A stretch of 64,000 nucleotides of DNA from Serripes groenlandicus (Eukaryota; Mollusca; Bivalvia; Cardiida; Cardiidae): contig JASEVX010000001.1 of the NCBI GenBank assembly GCA_031761405.1, positions 26,078,261 to 26,142,260 on the forward strand, given 5' to 3'. This document shows, one piece after another, positions 46,301 to 61,300 of the stretch. The position numbers and the translations under genes were made by a program. The notes under the pieces are model-generated. The model searched no databases. It was not told the DNA's origin and was given only the letters and a program-made list of their open reading frames with translations. Each line of letters begins with the position of its first letter. The first letter of the stretch is position 1.

Positions 46301-49300
46301 CCAGTGCAGATTCCTGAGCATGAAAGAGAGGGGGGATGTAACTCTTGCAACACAGGGGAAATAAAAGAAATGAAATTATGCAGAAATATAAGAAATTAGT
46401 GGTTAAAATAATAATTTGTTCTTTTCCCACAGTTTTCCAACTCAATCCAATTCATACTACAGCATATGACATCTTACAATAATTGTTATGTATATATTCA
46501 AAACAGACAACAATTAAAATGGCATAGAATGTATCTGGCAACAGTATGAAGAAATATTTTTAGATTCAGTTGGAATGATTTTTATTGATTATCTTTTAGA
46601 GAAGCAGTACGACCGGAGACAGCCAGTATCAAGCTTCCAGACGACTTTGATCCCACATCTCCTCTGGATCAATTTGAAGCTTTAAATTCCTTCACAAGTA
46701 AATCATCTGAGACACTGCCTCCCTCCACAAATAAACTGAAGGTAAAGTCATAAGGGGGAATAAATAAGTCTTTCTAATTATTCAATTAACCCTTTCCCAC
46801 ATACAACAAATCTGCAGCAAACAACTTTAAAAACATACCCAAATTTATTAAGTAACTCCCTTTAAATGAAGGTACAATAGTTGAATAGAGTTGAAAATAT
46901 AGTGACAAAAGGAGAAATTGCACATTATGAGCAATTCCTTCTTTTGCCACAATGGTTTCAAAAGTCGTTTGCTATAGAGGAGGGTCTACATGCTGTTACT
47001 CAAAGAATCATCTCAGTGAGTACCACGGTCAAACAAAGATTTTAGAACATGAAATATAACACTTATCTAGAGCTCTGTAAAATACTGACATTTCGCCAAT
47101 ACAGTCAAACTTATGAAATCACCTGCTACAGATGTGTCTAGGGTTAACCTTTTCTTGGTAAAGATGACCTAAAACTCTACTGTTGCAATGTCGTCAACAT
47201 TGCTCTTTATCTAACAGTGCCTTGTATTTTTCTGCCAAACTTTTGATTCGAAAGAAACTAACAATGATTTATCAAGTCATAGGTTAAATTTGTTCATTTA
47301 AACTGTTTAACCCTTTCCCATAAACAACACATTTGCAACAGAGGACTTTGAAATCGTGGTAACAAAAACCTGAAAAATCTCCATAAAGATAGCTTAATTG
47401 TTAAATAAAGTTGAAAAGATTGTGGCCAAATTAGAAATTGCTCACCATGAGCAATTTCACCTTCGGCCACACTGTTTTCAAATGTCGTCTGCTGCTATCA
47501 CGTCAATATGCATCTGCAGGTGGGAAAGGGTAAGTCCTGATTTGGTTAATAAGAAGAGATTTTAGTTTTCTTCCTTAACCCTTTCCCTTTTCCCTGACGG
47601 CTTTTTGAAAACATAGTGACAAAAGAAGAAATTGCTCAAATGAGCAATTTCTCCTTATGCCACAATTTTTTCCACTTTTAGTCATAGGTTATCCATTAAA
47701 TTATAGAGATTTTCTATTCTTTGACAAAATATGTTCAAGGTCGTCTGCTGCAGAATTGTAGTATGAGGGAAAGGGTTAAGGGATCTATCAGTGAAGAAGT
47801 GATGAATGATCAGAGATTCATCAGCTGCAAATTGGTCAGATTGAGCAATTTCTTTTATCATTTCTATCTAGGACCCGTCCCTCACGCTAAGCGACATAAA
47901 CGATACAATGCGGAGTGTCTGGATGGATATGCAGCAGTTTGGCTGTCTAATGTGTGAACTGTATCTGGCCAATAGAATTCAAACACAGAGACCAGATAAC
48001 AGCCTCGTTGAAAGATACAATCTCATTGGTCGAATCTATACAATGGATAAAACTAGTCTACCGAGGTAAGGCATAGAGGGTGTTGTAAGCTCTTCTGACT
48101 GAAAGCATGAAAACTGTTCATATTTGCAGCAGACGAATTTGAAAACATCTGGACAAGAATGTGAAAAATCTCTGTTTAATACTGGAAATCTTGTCATTGA
48201 ATAAAGTTTTAAACATTGTGACAAAAGGAGCAATTTCTGCTTTTGCCACAAAGTTTACAAAAGTTGTCTGCTGCAGATGTGTTAAAATGCGTCTACAAGT
48301 GGTAAAGGGTTGTTAGTTCTTCAAATCTAAATGGAACTCTTCAAATAACACATAGATGGATCCAGGCCCTCATGGCCTTCTTTTGAATGGATTCTAAAGA
48401 CATTTCATTTGAAATTCATTTAACCTTTCCTCACTTGTAGATGCATTTGGACGCATGTGCAGCAGTTCACTTGAAAGCATTGTGACAACCAAACTCTCCT
48501 TTTGTTACAATCATTTCAACTCATCTCAATATTTATGCTTACATTTAAGGAATATGTCACCATATATTTGCCTAGATATTTTCAAAGTTGTCTGCTGCAG
48601 ATTTGGTGTATGAGGGTAACTATTCAATCTGATCATGGTTATTTGTGTATGCTTGCAATTGAATGCAAAAGGTTGTCAAAAGGAAGAAGCCATTTATTCT
48701 TTACAATTTAAATACATATAGTTATATTGGTAGTTGAACAAGATTGGTATAGTAAAAGGGTCTGTTTGTTCCGTCAATAGACAATGAGTAGTTGGATATT
48801 TTTTAACCCTTTCCCACCTGCAGATGCATTTTGAAAACATTGTGGCCAAAGGTTGAAATTGCTCATGATGAGCAATTTCTCCTTTGTCCACAATGTTTTC
48901 AACTTTATTTAACATTTAAACTATCTTTTATGAAGATTTTTTAGGTTTTTGTTTGTGCTTTGTTTTCAAAGTTGTCTGCTGCAGATTTGTTGTATGTGGG
49001 AAAGGGTTAAGAAGACACTTATACTGAATAAGCTTTTGTAGCCCAGGTAAAGCAGAACAATTCATCAGATTCAAAATATTGGAATCCACTAAGTAACAAG
49101 GAGTAGGTAGGTAGTTGTAGTTATAGTGAACCCTTATACTGTCTTGCTACTGAGCTATTTTTTATAGCAGCATGTTAAAGTGTTTTCCTTTGATACGCAA
49201 AAGAACTTGGCTATGTGTATTTAATCATTTACGAGTATGATCTTTTATCACATCTGCTGCAGACGGCTTTGAAAACATGCTCAATTTGTTGGCATAAACA

Positions 49301-52300
49301 TGAAAAAGTTCCATAAATGAGAGTTTAAGTATCAAATAGAGTTGAAAACATTGTGGCAAAAGGAAAAATTGCTCATTATGAACAATTCCTTCTTTTGCCA
49401 CAATGTTAGAGGCTTTAGAAAGCGTCTGTATGTGGGAAAAGGTTAAGAGATGTCTTAAGCATCTGATGACAGACCTAAAATACCTGGACAAATAGAAGTA
49501 TTGCATTGATACAGGATTGAAAACATTCTGAGTTTTATAAGGAAATGACTCAATTTGAGCAATTCCTCCCTTTCCCACATTGTTTTCAATAGATGTCTGC
49601 TTCAACAGCAACAAATGTTGTCTGTATTGGGTAAGCTGTAAACCCTTTCCCACATATAGACACTTTCTGACACCTGAGCAGATGACTTTTTGAAAACATT
49701 GGACAAAAGAAAAAATTATTCAAAACGAGCAATTTCCCTATTGCCACAATGTTTTAAACCATTTTCAGTAACTATACCTGCATTTATAGAGATTTTATGT
49801 GTGTTTTCCAATATGTTTTCAAAGTGGTCTGCTGCAGATTTGTTGTATGTGGAAAAAAGATTAATTAGAAAACATTGAACTGTTTGTGACGGCTGACATA
49901 GTTTCTTTTGCAATTTTCTTTCAGATTTGCACAGGATGCAGCTGAATATCTACTAAGGTTGGAAACATTCCATGATGTGAGAAAAAAGGTGAAAGCAGAA
50001 GACAAGGAAAGGGATAATCCAGATTTGTTGTTCGACTACCCCATTGTTGACAGTAAAGGACTACCACCCCCGAATCCCGGACTATTACTGCAGCAATATA
50101 GCCATATAATACCTTTCCCCGAGTACTTTGAAGAGCTTTATTCCGTTTTAAATGAGCTGAAAAATGTTGACAAAGATGTAGAGGCTGAAAGATGGGACGC
50201 AACAAAATCAAAACCAGAGAAACGAACAATTGAAAAAGTTATGTCAAGAAGGAAAGTTACATTAATTGAAACCTTCTTACTTAAACAGAATGGTAACTTA
50301 TCCCATGAAGGTTATGAGTTGATTCTACCATACATTAAAGAATTATTTAGTGATCCCATTACAACAGTTCAGGCCGCTTGGTCTCTCATTAGTTTGGTGG
50401 GGAAAGATGTCGGTCCGTCGATGTTGAAACAAAATATGTTGCCATACCTGACGTCGCTGTTCAGCGGAGGAGAAACGACACCAAAGCACATGAAACTTTA
50501 TCATCGCTCATTTCTTGTTCAGTTACTTCTCTATTTAGGGCTGGAAACGTTTCTCACCAATTTCTGTACATTACTTGTGGAGGCTGTTGCTGGTTATAAG
50601 AATTTCGTTGTTGACGTGGAAACGGAGACATCTCAAGATGACCTTGATGATGACCTTGAAGAAAATGTGTTTCTAAGCAACCAACAGGAGAATGAAGATA
50701 ACTTAGATGCAGGGGGACCTGAATTCGATGAGGCTGAAGGTAGGGTATTGGATGTCTTGGACACTCGCTTAAACCTTTTCCAACTCTTTGGTTTTTCATT
50801 CAAAAGTATGTCTAATTAAAATGTTGTTAAGATGTTTATTTTCTTGGATGCAATATAAAAAGTCTTTTGACAAAACAGACAACTTGCTTGATATTCTAGT
50901 TAACCACAGTTACAAATTTTTTTAAAAACAATGCAGGGATTTGATAAATAATAATTTCACGCCAAGCCCTCGATATGGGAAAGGGATAAGATGAAATATT
51001 ATTGGTTTACATATAAAATATCTAAGATGAATTTAATATTGATATACATATATATAACCCCTGATTCATTTTTCATTACAGAAAACGATGATATAAGACC
51101 AGACCAGACAGAGGATTATCTCCATGACGACAATGTAGAAGACAATTTTGATGGTACTGATGATGATATACTTGAAGAAGAGTTTCCAAATTTATCTATT
51201 GAGAGTGCATCGAAGTCAGGAGGATCACTAAGCACTGATCAAGTAAGTTATCTTTTTATAGATCACTTCTGGTAGAAAACTAGGTCATAAGGCCAAGTTT
51301 TTATGCAAAGATTGTGGAAATTTTAAAAACATGTATGTACTGGACTGTCTTTCAATTTGACACATACCACAAATCTGCAGCAGACAACTTTGAAATAATT
51401 TTTTTTTTTTTTTTAAATTATAATGAAATTCCTCCTTTTGCCACATTGTTTTCAAACTCTGTTTAGGAACTGTGCTTTCACTGCTAGAGATTTTTAATAA
51501 TTTTGCCATGATGTTTTCAAAGTCGTCTGCTGCAGATTTGTTGTATGTAGGCAAGGATTAAATCTTTGCCTGGCAGATGGTGGAGATACTCATCAGGCTG
51601 CTTAAAAACACAGAAATATTCACTGCATGCACTGTTTAGCCCTTTCCCACTAACTGCTTCAGACTACTTTTGAAAACACTGTGACAAAAGGATAAATTGC
51701 TCATAATCATTTCTACTTTTATCAATAATCATATGATCATTTATAATGAATTTCTATAGTTTGTACTTGATTATTTCAAAGTCATCTGCTGCAGATTTGT
51801 TGTATGTGGAAAAGGGTAAATTCTCATATGAATTTTGATATACACAGAACTGTAGGTAAGGGACATATTACATGTTCTGAAGTCTATAGGTGATCCTCGA
51901 ACCCCCATTCCTTTCTCACATATATATGCTTTCTGACGACTTTTGAATTCATTGTGACAAAGTGAGAAATTGCTCAAAACAAGCAATTTCTCTATTTGCC
52001 GCAATATTTTCAACTCTTTGCAGTAATAATATTGATTTTCTGTGTTTTCAAAGTCGTTTGCTGCAGATTTGCTGTATGTGGGGAAGGGTCAATTAATAAA
52101 AAGTTGTAAAAAAAGAGTTGCGAAACATTTTGCTTTCAAAAGGGGAAATATTTGGCTCTAATGTCCAGAAAGTGGCGATATCTTTTCAGACTTTGCGATA
52201 ATGTCAAAGAAATAAAAGTTAAGTGGAGGCCCTGTTATGAGTATACACAAAATAGGGTTTGGTTTGGTTATTAACCCTTTCCCTCATATAGACGCTTTCT

Positions 52301-55300
52301 GACGCCTCTGCAGCAGACAGCTTTTTGAAAACATAGTGACAAAAGAAGAAATTGCACAAAACGTGCAATTTCTCCTTTTGCCACAATGTTTTCCACTTTT
52401 AGTCATAGGTTATCCATTCAATTATGGAGATTTTCTATGTTTTGATAAAATACGTTCAAAGTGGTCTGCTGCAGAATTGCCGTATGAGGGAAAGGGTTAA
52501 AGAGATATTTTGCCTGTTTATTCCCCTTCTTATCTAGCCCTCTGTTTTATATTAAACAGATATCCGGTAAAAGTATAGAGAGTGACAGTTTACAGGAGGA
52601 TGGGTCTGGTATGGATCAGGGAAGTGGGGATTCCACTTCCATTCATAGTATATCACACATCATCGATATCAGCATGGATATCAAACAGGTTACCATGGAT
52701 ACAGACTCGCTGGAGGGAGACTTCAGGGATAAATACATGCATAGTGTACGCTTCGATCAAGATGACTCGGGTTCGAGCCTGACAAACCGATCCAGTAACG
52801 TTGACGATGCATCTAGAGAAATTCAGTTTGCGGAGGATCAGTTAAACGACACAGATGATAAAACAAGCACTCATATGATCCGGAGTGAGACGGACGAGTT
52901 CCGACAGATACACTACAGTCATACCATAAATATCTGTGATGTTGCAGCGGAAAGTATAAAGTGGCTGTCCCATCGCCTTGGGCCACTTTTAACGGCGAAA
53001 TATTTGTCGAAGAATCTAATTCGAATGTTAGCGCTTTGTTACCTTGGAGATGAACAGATTGCGGTGATAGAGGATGAAGGTGAGCACTGACTTCTAAAAA
53101 ATGGCAATAGAACTTTAATTTTGTTTTGTCATTTGTTTAACCCTTCCCAGTCACAGACGCATTTTGACGGCATTTGCAAACATTGTGGCCATATTTTATG
53201 ACCTTAACCCTTTCCCGTATATAGAAGCCTTTAGAGCAGACGATTTTTTAAAACATTGTGAGCAATTTCTCCTTTTGCCAAATTTTTTCAACTAAATTAA
53301 ATAAACTTATTTTCATTTAATAAAGTTTTTTTACATTTTTGCCTGGATAATTTTAAAATATCTGCTGCAGATTTGCTGTATGTTGGAAATATGGAAACCC
53401 TATACTGTGAATACTCAAATGAATCATCACAGGGAAATGTTTGTTTTAGTTTAAACATATTTATTTCTTGTATATTTTACATAATGAATATACAATACAT
53501 TGGAAGCGCAAAGCTTATTTTTAGGTCCTCTCCAATAAGGATTGTTTTACAGAAAGCTATGTGAATATGATACATTGCCAGATAATATCAGCTTACTTTA
53601 GCTGTATGATTTAACATATAAGAAAATAATATACATGTTATTATGCTTTCATTTATAGAGATTTTTCACATTTTTGCCAAAATGTTATTTGCTCATGATA
53701 AGCAATTTCTTCATTTGATACAATGTTTTCAACATTTTTCAGTAATAACACTTTTTGTCAAAATTATGAAAAAATATTCTAAAACAAAAACCATTCCATT
53801 TATTATTGTAGTAAGAGAGGGAAATTGCTTATTATGAGCAACTTCCCATATTGTCACAATGTTGTCAAAAGTCATCTGCTGAAGATAAATCAAAATGCAT
53901 CTTCAAGTAGAAAATGCTTAATTTTATAAATTTCAGAAGAGAAACTGCCAAAGACTACCCGTCTAGTCCAGGGAGACAGAAATGCCCAGAAGATTCTGGA
54001 ATGTTTGACCTACGTATCCTCTCTGTATGGGGAACAAGTGATACTCTTACAGTACATTCCATGTATAGTGGATCTGGTATGTTCAAATGTCGTCTTATAG
54101 TACATTCTATGTATAGTGGATGTTCTAATGTATTCTTACAGTTTTACATAGAGGATTGTGTTTTTAGCTTGTCTGTTTTTCGAAGAAAAAAAGTTGGGGT
54201 ATTGTGATACCCTTGGCGTCGTCGTCGTCATTTTTAGCTCAGCAGAAACTTTGTCAGAATGTTTGTCTTAGTGATATCTAGGACAAGATCAAAACTGGGT
54301 CATGTCCGGTTAAAAACAAGGTCACTAGGTCAAATTTAAGGAAAATCTTGTTAATACTCTGGAAGCTACATTTTTGGCTTGAGCATGTTGAAACTTTGTC
54401 AGAAATGTTTGTCTTAGTGATTTTTAGGCCAAGTTCGAAACTGGGTCATGTCCGGTCAAAAACTAGGTCACTAGTCCAAATTTATGAAAAATCTTGTTAA
54501 CACTCGTGGCTTGAGCATGTTGAAACTTTGTCAGAATGTTTGTCTTAGTGATTTCTAGGCCAAGATCGAAAATAGGTCATGTTTTGCTTAATTTAAGGAA
54601 AATCTTGTTAACACTTTAAAAGCCGCATTCTAAATTGAGCATATTGAAACTTTGTTAGAAAGTTTGTCTTGATGATATCTAGGTCAAGTTCAATTATGGG
54701 TCATTTTGAATCTTTGTCAGAATAATTGCCTAGAAGATATCTAGGCCAAATCAAACATGTGTTTGGTCATGTTGAAAACTAGGTCACTAGACCATATTGT
54801 ATAAAAATCTTGTTAACGCTATAGAGATTGCATTTTTGACTTTAGCAGCTTAAAATTTTGTCAGAAAGTTTGTCTTGATGATATTGCCATTGGCGCTGAA
54901 AGAGTTAAGTCTTAAAAAGCCCATTCTCAGGTGAACGATCCAGGGCCTCATGGCCCTCTTGTTTTTTAACCTTCCCTCATAACTCCAAAAAAGTTCAACA
55001 ATTGTAAATTAAACTTGGCACACATGTTCCTAGGAATATTATCCATGTCTATGCCAAGACACATAATTCTGGCTTTAATAATTATTCAGTAATATCCCTT
55101 TTTTCAATTTAGAAAAGCAGACAAGCGTATGCATTCGCTTGCGGCCTCTTGTTATTCCCCAACTTTTATAAAAGGGGTTTGTCATTCTCCCTCTGTCTGT
55201 TTTTTAAGTTTGTTACAAAAGTCCAGCCTATTTCCAATATATTATGAGCTGGAATCACGAAACTTAACAGGAATGTTCATCAGCATACAAAGTTGTACAC

Positions 55301-58300
55301 CTGGGGTTTTATTTGTTGTTTTTCCCTAATGTTTCATAGCCGGCCAACCATGGTTGTTGACTCCGTAACGCTCCAAACATCATGTAAAGCGGAGTAAACA
55401 ACTGTGTGTGTCTGACGTCACAATGTTTTAGCTTTGTATCAAAGTCATATTCCAAATAATTTCACATGTTGCATATTCTCAAAATAGGCAATGCAGAAAT
55501 ATCATATCAAGTAAACTTACACTTTTGAGTCCAGCATTACTTTGGCAAGAAAAGTTCATTCAAAACATCTGCTTGTCATGGTAGCTCGGTCGGTATTGAC
55601 TCCGGCTGTCAATCCAGGGATTGAAAGTTCGAATCCCAGGGTTAATAATCTTTCCTTCTCCACACTGTTTTGAACTCTGTATAAACATTTGGATAGATTT
55701 CTCTCTAAGTTTAAAACATGAGGATATCAGGTAACCAGTTAACCCTTTCCCACATACAACAAATCTGCAGCAGACATTTTTGAAAACATCAAGAAAAAAA
55801 TATGAACAATCTCTTTAAATGAATGTTTAATGGTAGAAAATAGTTGAAATCATTGTGGCAAAAGGATAAATTGCTCATTATGAGCAATCTCTCCATTTGC
55901 CACAATGTTTTCAAAAGACGTCGGCAGAGGAGTCAGAAGGTGTCTACATGTGGAAAAGGGTTAACGTCAAACATTCTTTTTTTCTTCATAATCATTAGAT
56001 CCATGTTGCCAAGAGACGTACTACAGTCAGAGCCGAAGCAGGTCTGGTAGCAGCTGTGGTACTGTTGAGAAAAATCATTCCATTATTGTCCGATAAAACA
56101 TTCCTAGAAAACTTACAGGTAATTGTAAAAATGAACCCGCTGAAGGTATTAGCTTTTTTTTTATATACCCAGATTTTTTTTTAAAGCTAATCCAGTAGAA
56201 CGTCAATGACACAATGGCATATAAGAGGTGAAAAGCTTGGGTCATTGTAATGATTCGAGCTGTAATGTTAGGAGAAAAGACCTTTGGTCAAATGTGATTG
56301 GTGTTAACAGAATAAATTAACTGCGCACCGTAATTTTAGCAGTGGCATAGGAAACATAGGCCTTTGGACATTTGTAACCAGTTTAGATTCAGAGCATCTG
56401 GTAAGTCACTGACAAGAAGCTTCATTTGTCTTCCACCAATGGGCTAACAGTCTATGTAGAAAAGCAGCCAGTTGTTTGGAAATAGTGTTGTGTTGGGTAC
56501 TGATGTGAGAAAGCCAGGAAACACATGAGTAGGTAAACTGGCCACCGTGATATGACTAAAAATAATTGGAAAAGGGCTCTTAAACCCAATTAATCAATCA
56601 GATCATCTGATAAAAATATATGCACACAGTCTGATCAGAATTTGATCAGTGTTTGCTGATGCAACAGTCAATGTGTTAGTAAAGAATCTTCATGTTTAGA
56701 ATCAAAGGACCAACAAGACTGTAGGAATGTGCCTGATGATCCTAAGCTTTTCCCTCAAGCAGACACATCTTGACCCATCTAAAGAAGACAGCTTGTGAAA
56801 AGTCTGGAAAACGGTTAAATTGCTCATAATGAGCAATTTCTCCTTTTGCAGCAATGTATTTGATAAGATGCTTTCCGTTTGTCAACTGCATATTTATTGG
56901 ATGTGGTCAATGGTTAAGATACACATGAGGTAAATTTCAAAAAGCTCGGTTTTTTATATTCGTCTCTTTACCTTCAGGATTCCATTTTGAAGGATGCTGT
57001 TAAACCCTTGTTACGGTTGATCGTCTCCACTTCAACATCATTCCCCAGTGGCACAGAGATGCGAAGACTGATCCTATACAAAATGATTGATGTCATATAC
57101 ATATTGGGCCTCAGGCTGGGGTTTGAAATGACACGGAATTACATGACAGATGTCATGCAGACCTTCTTCAAGCCGTTTGAACATATTTATTCCAATGGTG
57201 AATTTAGATCGATGACTCCAGTCGGCAGTACATCCGACTTGCAATATTTACAGTCCAATTTGAAAGGTAGGGTAGTAATTTTAACCCTTTCACACATACA
57301 ACAAATCTGCAGCAGACGACTTTGAAAGCATACCCGAAAAAAGTTGGTAACTCCTTTTAACCCTTTTCCTCATACGACAATTCTGCTGCAGTCGACATTG
57401 AACATATTTGGTCAAATTATAGAAAATCTCTATAATTGAATGGATAACCTATGACTAAAAGTGGAAAACATTGTGGCAAAAGGAGAAATTGCTCATTTGA
57501 GCAATTTCTTCTTTTGTCACTATGTTTTCAAAAAGCTGTCTGCTGAAGAGGCGTCAGAAAGCGTCTATATGAGGGAAAGGGTTAAATGAAAGAACAATAA
57601 TTGAACAGAGTTTGAAAACATGCTGACAAAAGGAGAAATTGCTTCTTTTGTTGACATGTTTTCAAAAATCTGTCTGCTTCAGAGCCGTCAGAAAGCATCA
57701 ATCTGAGGGAAAGGATTGAGTGTCTAAGAATTCAAACTGTTCATCTGGTATGATAGATTTAGTTGTCTGCTTTAACCCACCTTTCCCGCATACAACAAAT
57801 CTTCAGCAGACGACTTTGAAAATAATAAAGGCAGGAATATGAAAAAATCTCTCTTAATGAGAGAACAGTTAGTGAATAGAGTTTAAAACGTTGTGACAAA
57901 AGGAGGAATTGCTCATGATGAGTAATTTCTTTTTTTGCCACAATGTTTTCAAAAGTCTTCTGCTGTAAAGGCGTCAGAAAAATTGGTGAGGAAAGAAGTG
58001 TAACATCTGGAAAATTAGAAGTTTTATTATCCCTTTCCCTCATATTGATGCTTTCTGATGCCTTTACAGCAGACAGCTTTTTGAAAACATAGTGACAAAA
58101 GAAGAAATTGCTCCTTTTGCCACAATGTTTTCCACTTTTAGTCACAGGTTATCCATTCAATTAAAGAGATTTTCCAATTTTTCGACAAAATTTGTTCGAA
58201 GTCCTCTGCTGCAGAATTGCTGTATGAGGGAAAGGGTTAATGCTAAGATTTTAAAACATAATGGTTAAAAGGGAAATTATTTATTTTGGGCAATTTCTCC

Positions 58301-61300
58301 GTTTCCCACAATGTTATCTAAATTTGTCTGTATGAGGTTGAAGGTGAACACTTAACCCTTTCCCTCATATAGACGCTTTCTGACGCCTCTGCAGTAGACA
58401 GGTTTCTGAAAACATAGTGACAAAAGAAGAAATTGCACAAAACGTGCAATTTCTCCTTTTGCCACAATGTTTTCCACTTTTTGTCATAGGTTATTCATTA
58501 AATTATGGAGAATTTCTATTTTTTGACAAAATATGTTCAAAGTCGTCTGCTGCAGAATTGTCGTATGAGGGAAAGGGTTAAACATACAGGTATATTGTCA
58601 TCATCTTTGTGTCAAGGAATGGGTTGATACTGTTATAACCTTTATCTTGCTATTTGCCACTTCAAATAACATTCATGTTTGTCGTAATGCATGATATTAA
58701 ACAACATTTGTTAACAAATTGCATCAAGACAAGCTTGGATATTCATGCAGTCTAATCTTACTTTACATGGTTCCCTACAAATTTATCAAAAAGTAGCAAA
58801 AACTAATTTATATAATTATAAAAAACATTAAAAATATTAATATTGATGATTTCAATCATAAAACTTGTTAAAAAATCGGTCTGGCTATTATTTATAAAAC
58901 ACTACTTCCAAAGCTAAACACAATAACATACTTGTTAAAACACAATGTCTTTTGCTTCGAACACATCTGTTTATCCTTTGTGAGAGTAAATTAGGGTGAC
59001 GTATATGCGATAATTGGTCCAATCAACTATGACGATTGTGTGCTGTTATTGTTCACTGCTGTTTGGTAGATAATACACTTGGTATAGGTCTTCTTTTAAA
59101 CTTTGCCCGGACCAATTTAGATTTCAAAGTTTCCGGAGCCCAGCTTGTCCTATATAAATTGTGGTTGATTTTCCTGGAGCATCATTTGTTTATGGTAGCA
59201 ATGCAGGCTGTCAATCCAGGGGTTGTGAGCACCTTTCATATATACATGTCCATGTTATTACTCTGTTTCAGATTCAGGGTCCATGGATGAGGCTTTTCTG
59301 AACATCAAGATGGATAAGGACACCAACCAGTACACCATTGGTTCCCCTATTACCCTACACTTACATTCTCCGGGCTTTGTAGAGCCAGGAAAAAGGTCCA
59401 AACCGGCTAAAACTAATTACAGTTTGTCAGAGAATCAGGCTGGGGATGATAGAGGTATCTCAATTGCTAACCAAAGGAACTATTTCTGAATAATCTTCTG
59501 TTTTTAAACCTTTCCCACTTGTAGACCCATATGAAAACATCGTGACAACAGGAGAAATTCTCAATCAATCATATTATTGATGATATGCAATAATTATAAT
59601 GATATCAATCATAATATGCAATTATTAAACTTTAATTTACAGATTTTTTTTCATATTTCTGCAAAGATGTTTTCAAATTGTATGCTGCAGATTTGTTGTA
59701 CGTTGGAAAGGGTTAATTACAAAGTCAGAACTATTTTATATTGACCACATTTTTTAACTTAAGAAAGTAAAGAAGTTGCCACAATGTTTTAACTACAATA
59801 CCTACAATTCTAGAGATTTTCCATATTTTTTAGAAGACATTTTCAAAGCTGTCTGCTGCAGATCTGTTGTATGTGGGAAAGCGTTAGGTGGAAACAGGGT
59901 TCAAGTTTTTGTATAGATTACTATGCAATGACAGATTCTTTTCATATTAGGACTGTAGTTGGATATTAGTCTGGAGATTTCATACTTATATTTTGTAGAT
60001 GACATGTCAGAGGGTAAAGGAAAGTCTGGTGAGATCCTCCAGTCCGAATTGAGGGCCACATTTAGCCCAGATCTAGCACTTGCGGCATACATACCTCTCA
60101 CATCAGTGTTTGGAAGGTAAGCCAAATAGTTTTATTTACTGGCTGAAACAGTCCTTGTCATTTCAGTATTAACGCTTTCCCACATACAACACATCTTCAG
60201 CAGACGACTTCGGAAACATGTGGACAAAAATACAGAAAATCCCTATAAATGAGGGTAAATTTGCTTAAAAAATTGAAAACATTGTGGCAAAAGGAGAAAT
60301 AGCTTGTTTTGAGTAATTTCTTCTTATGTCAAAATGTTTTCAAAAGTCCTCTGCTGCAGAAGCTTCAGAAAGTGTCTACATGTGGCAAAAGGTTAACATA
60401 TTGTTTTACAATCTGAACGTCAAAGTTTGGAAGGATAAGTTTTTCTCATGGCGTGTTTTCCTTGTATGTATATTTCACCAAATTTTAAAATTATTGTCAG
60501 ACATGTTCCGTCTGTAACCCTCTACAAGGAATGTATCAATTATTTTGCATGGACACCAGGTGGCATGCTTGTTTTACCTGTAGGTTTATAGTAATAACTT
60601 AAAAAATGTTCTTGTCCAAAAGTATACACCCTATTTGAAAATAATGTGGCATTTTCTTTCCTTGGGTGATCCTCTCCCAAGATTGTTAAAAGTATTTCAA
60701 TCCGTTACAAAGCATTACTGGCATGGGTTTGGATTTATTTAAAATCTTCCTGTAAAACAGAACTGGTCTGATTTTTAAAATGATATGGCACAAATGTTCC
60801 TTGAATGACTCTGTACCAAGATTGTTCAAATTATTCTGATTCGTTGACAAAAAGTGGGCTCGTTTTCTATAAGTGTATAGCACAAATTTAGTAAACTTCT
60901 ATTAAATCAGGTGAGCTAAAACATTGTCCTCTTGTTGTGTAATTATGTTTTAAAATTTGTGTTTTTGTGGTTTTGAATGCCTTATTACAAATGTCCTTTA
61001 CTGATATGCTGTGTTCTTTCAGTTTCTTTCCCACTCTTGATCAAATTTGCACTAACATGAGCAGTTACACATTTGCTACTAAACCATCACTCAGGTGATC
61101 GATTTATGGCCATCTAGGCTCTCTTGTTATTTAACCCTTTCCCTCATATAGACGCTTTCTGACGCCTCTGCAGCAGACGGCTTTTTGAAAACATAGTGAC
61201 AAAACGTGCAATTTCTCCTTTTGCCACAATGTTTTCCACTTTTTGTCATAGGTTATCCATTCAATTATGGATATTTTCTATTTTTTGACAAAATATGTTT

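Noticed and set aside
47821..47957. Frame reading through into [19 protein letters not shown]
   Set aside because: It is the wrong frame of WDR81 exon g. The correct frame gives [11 protein letters not shown].
50740..50819. Coding extension of WDR81 exon h to a stop at 50819
   Set aside because: The GTAGGG donor at 50740 joins in phase to exon i. The extension looks like intron.
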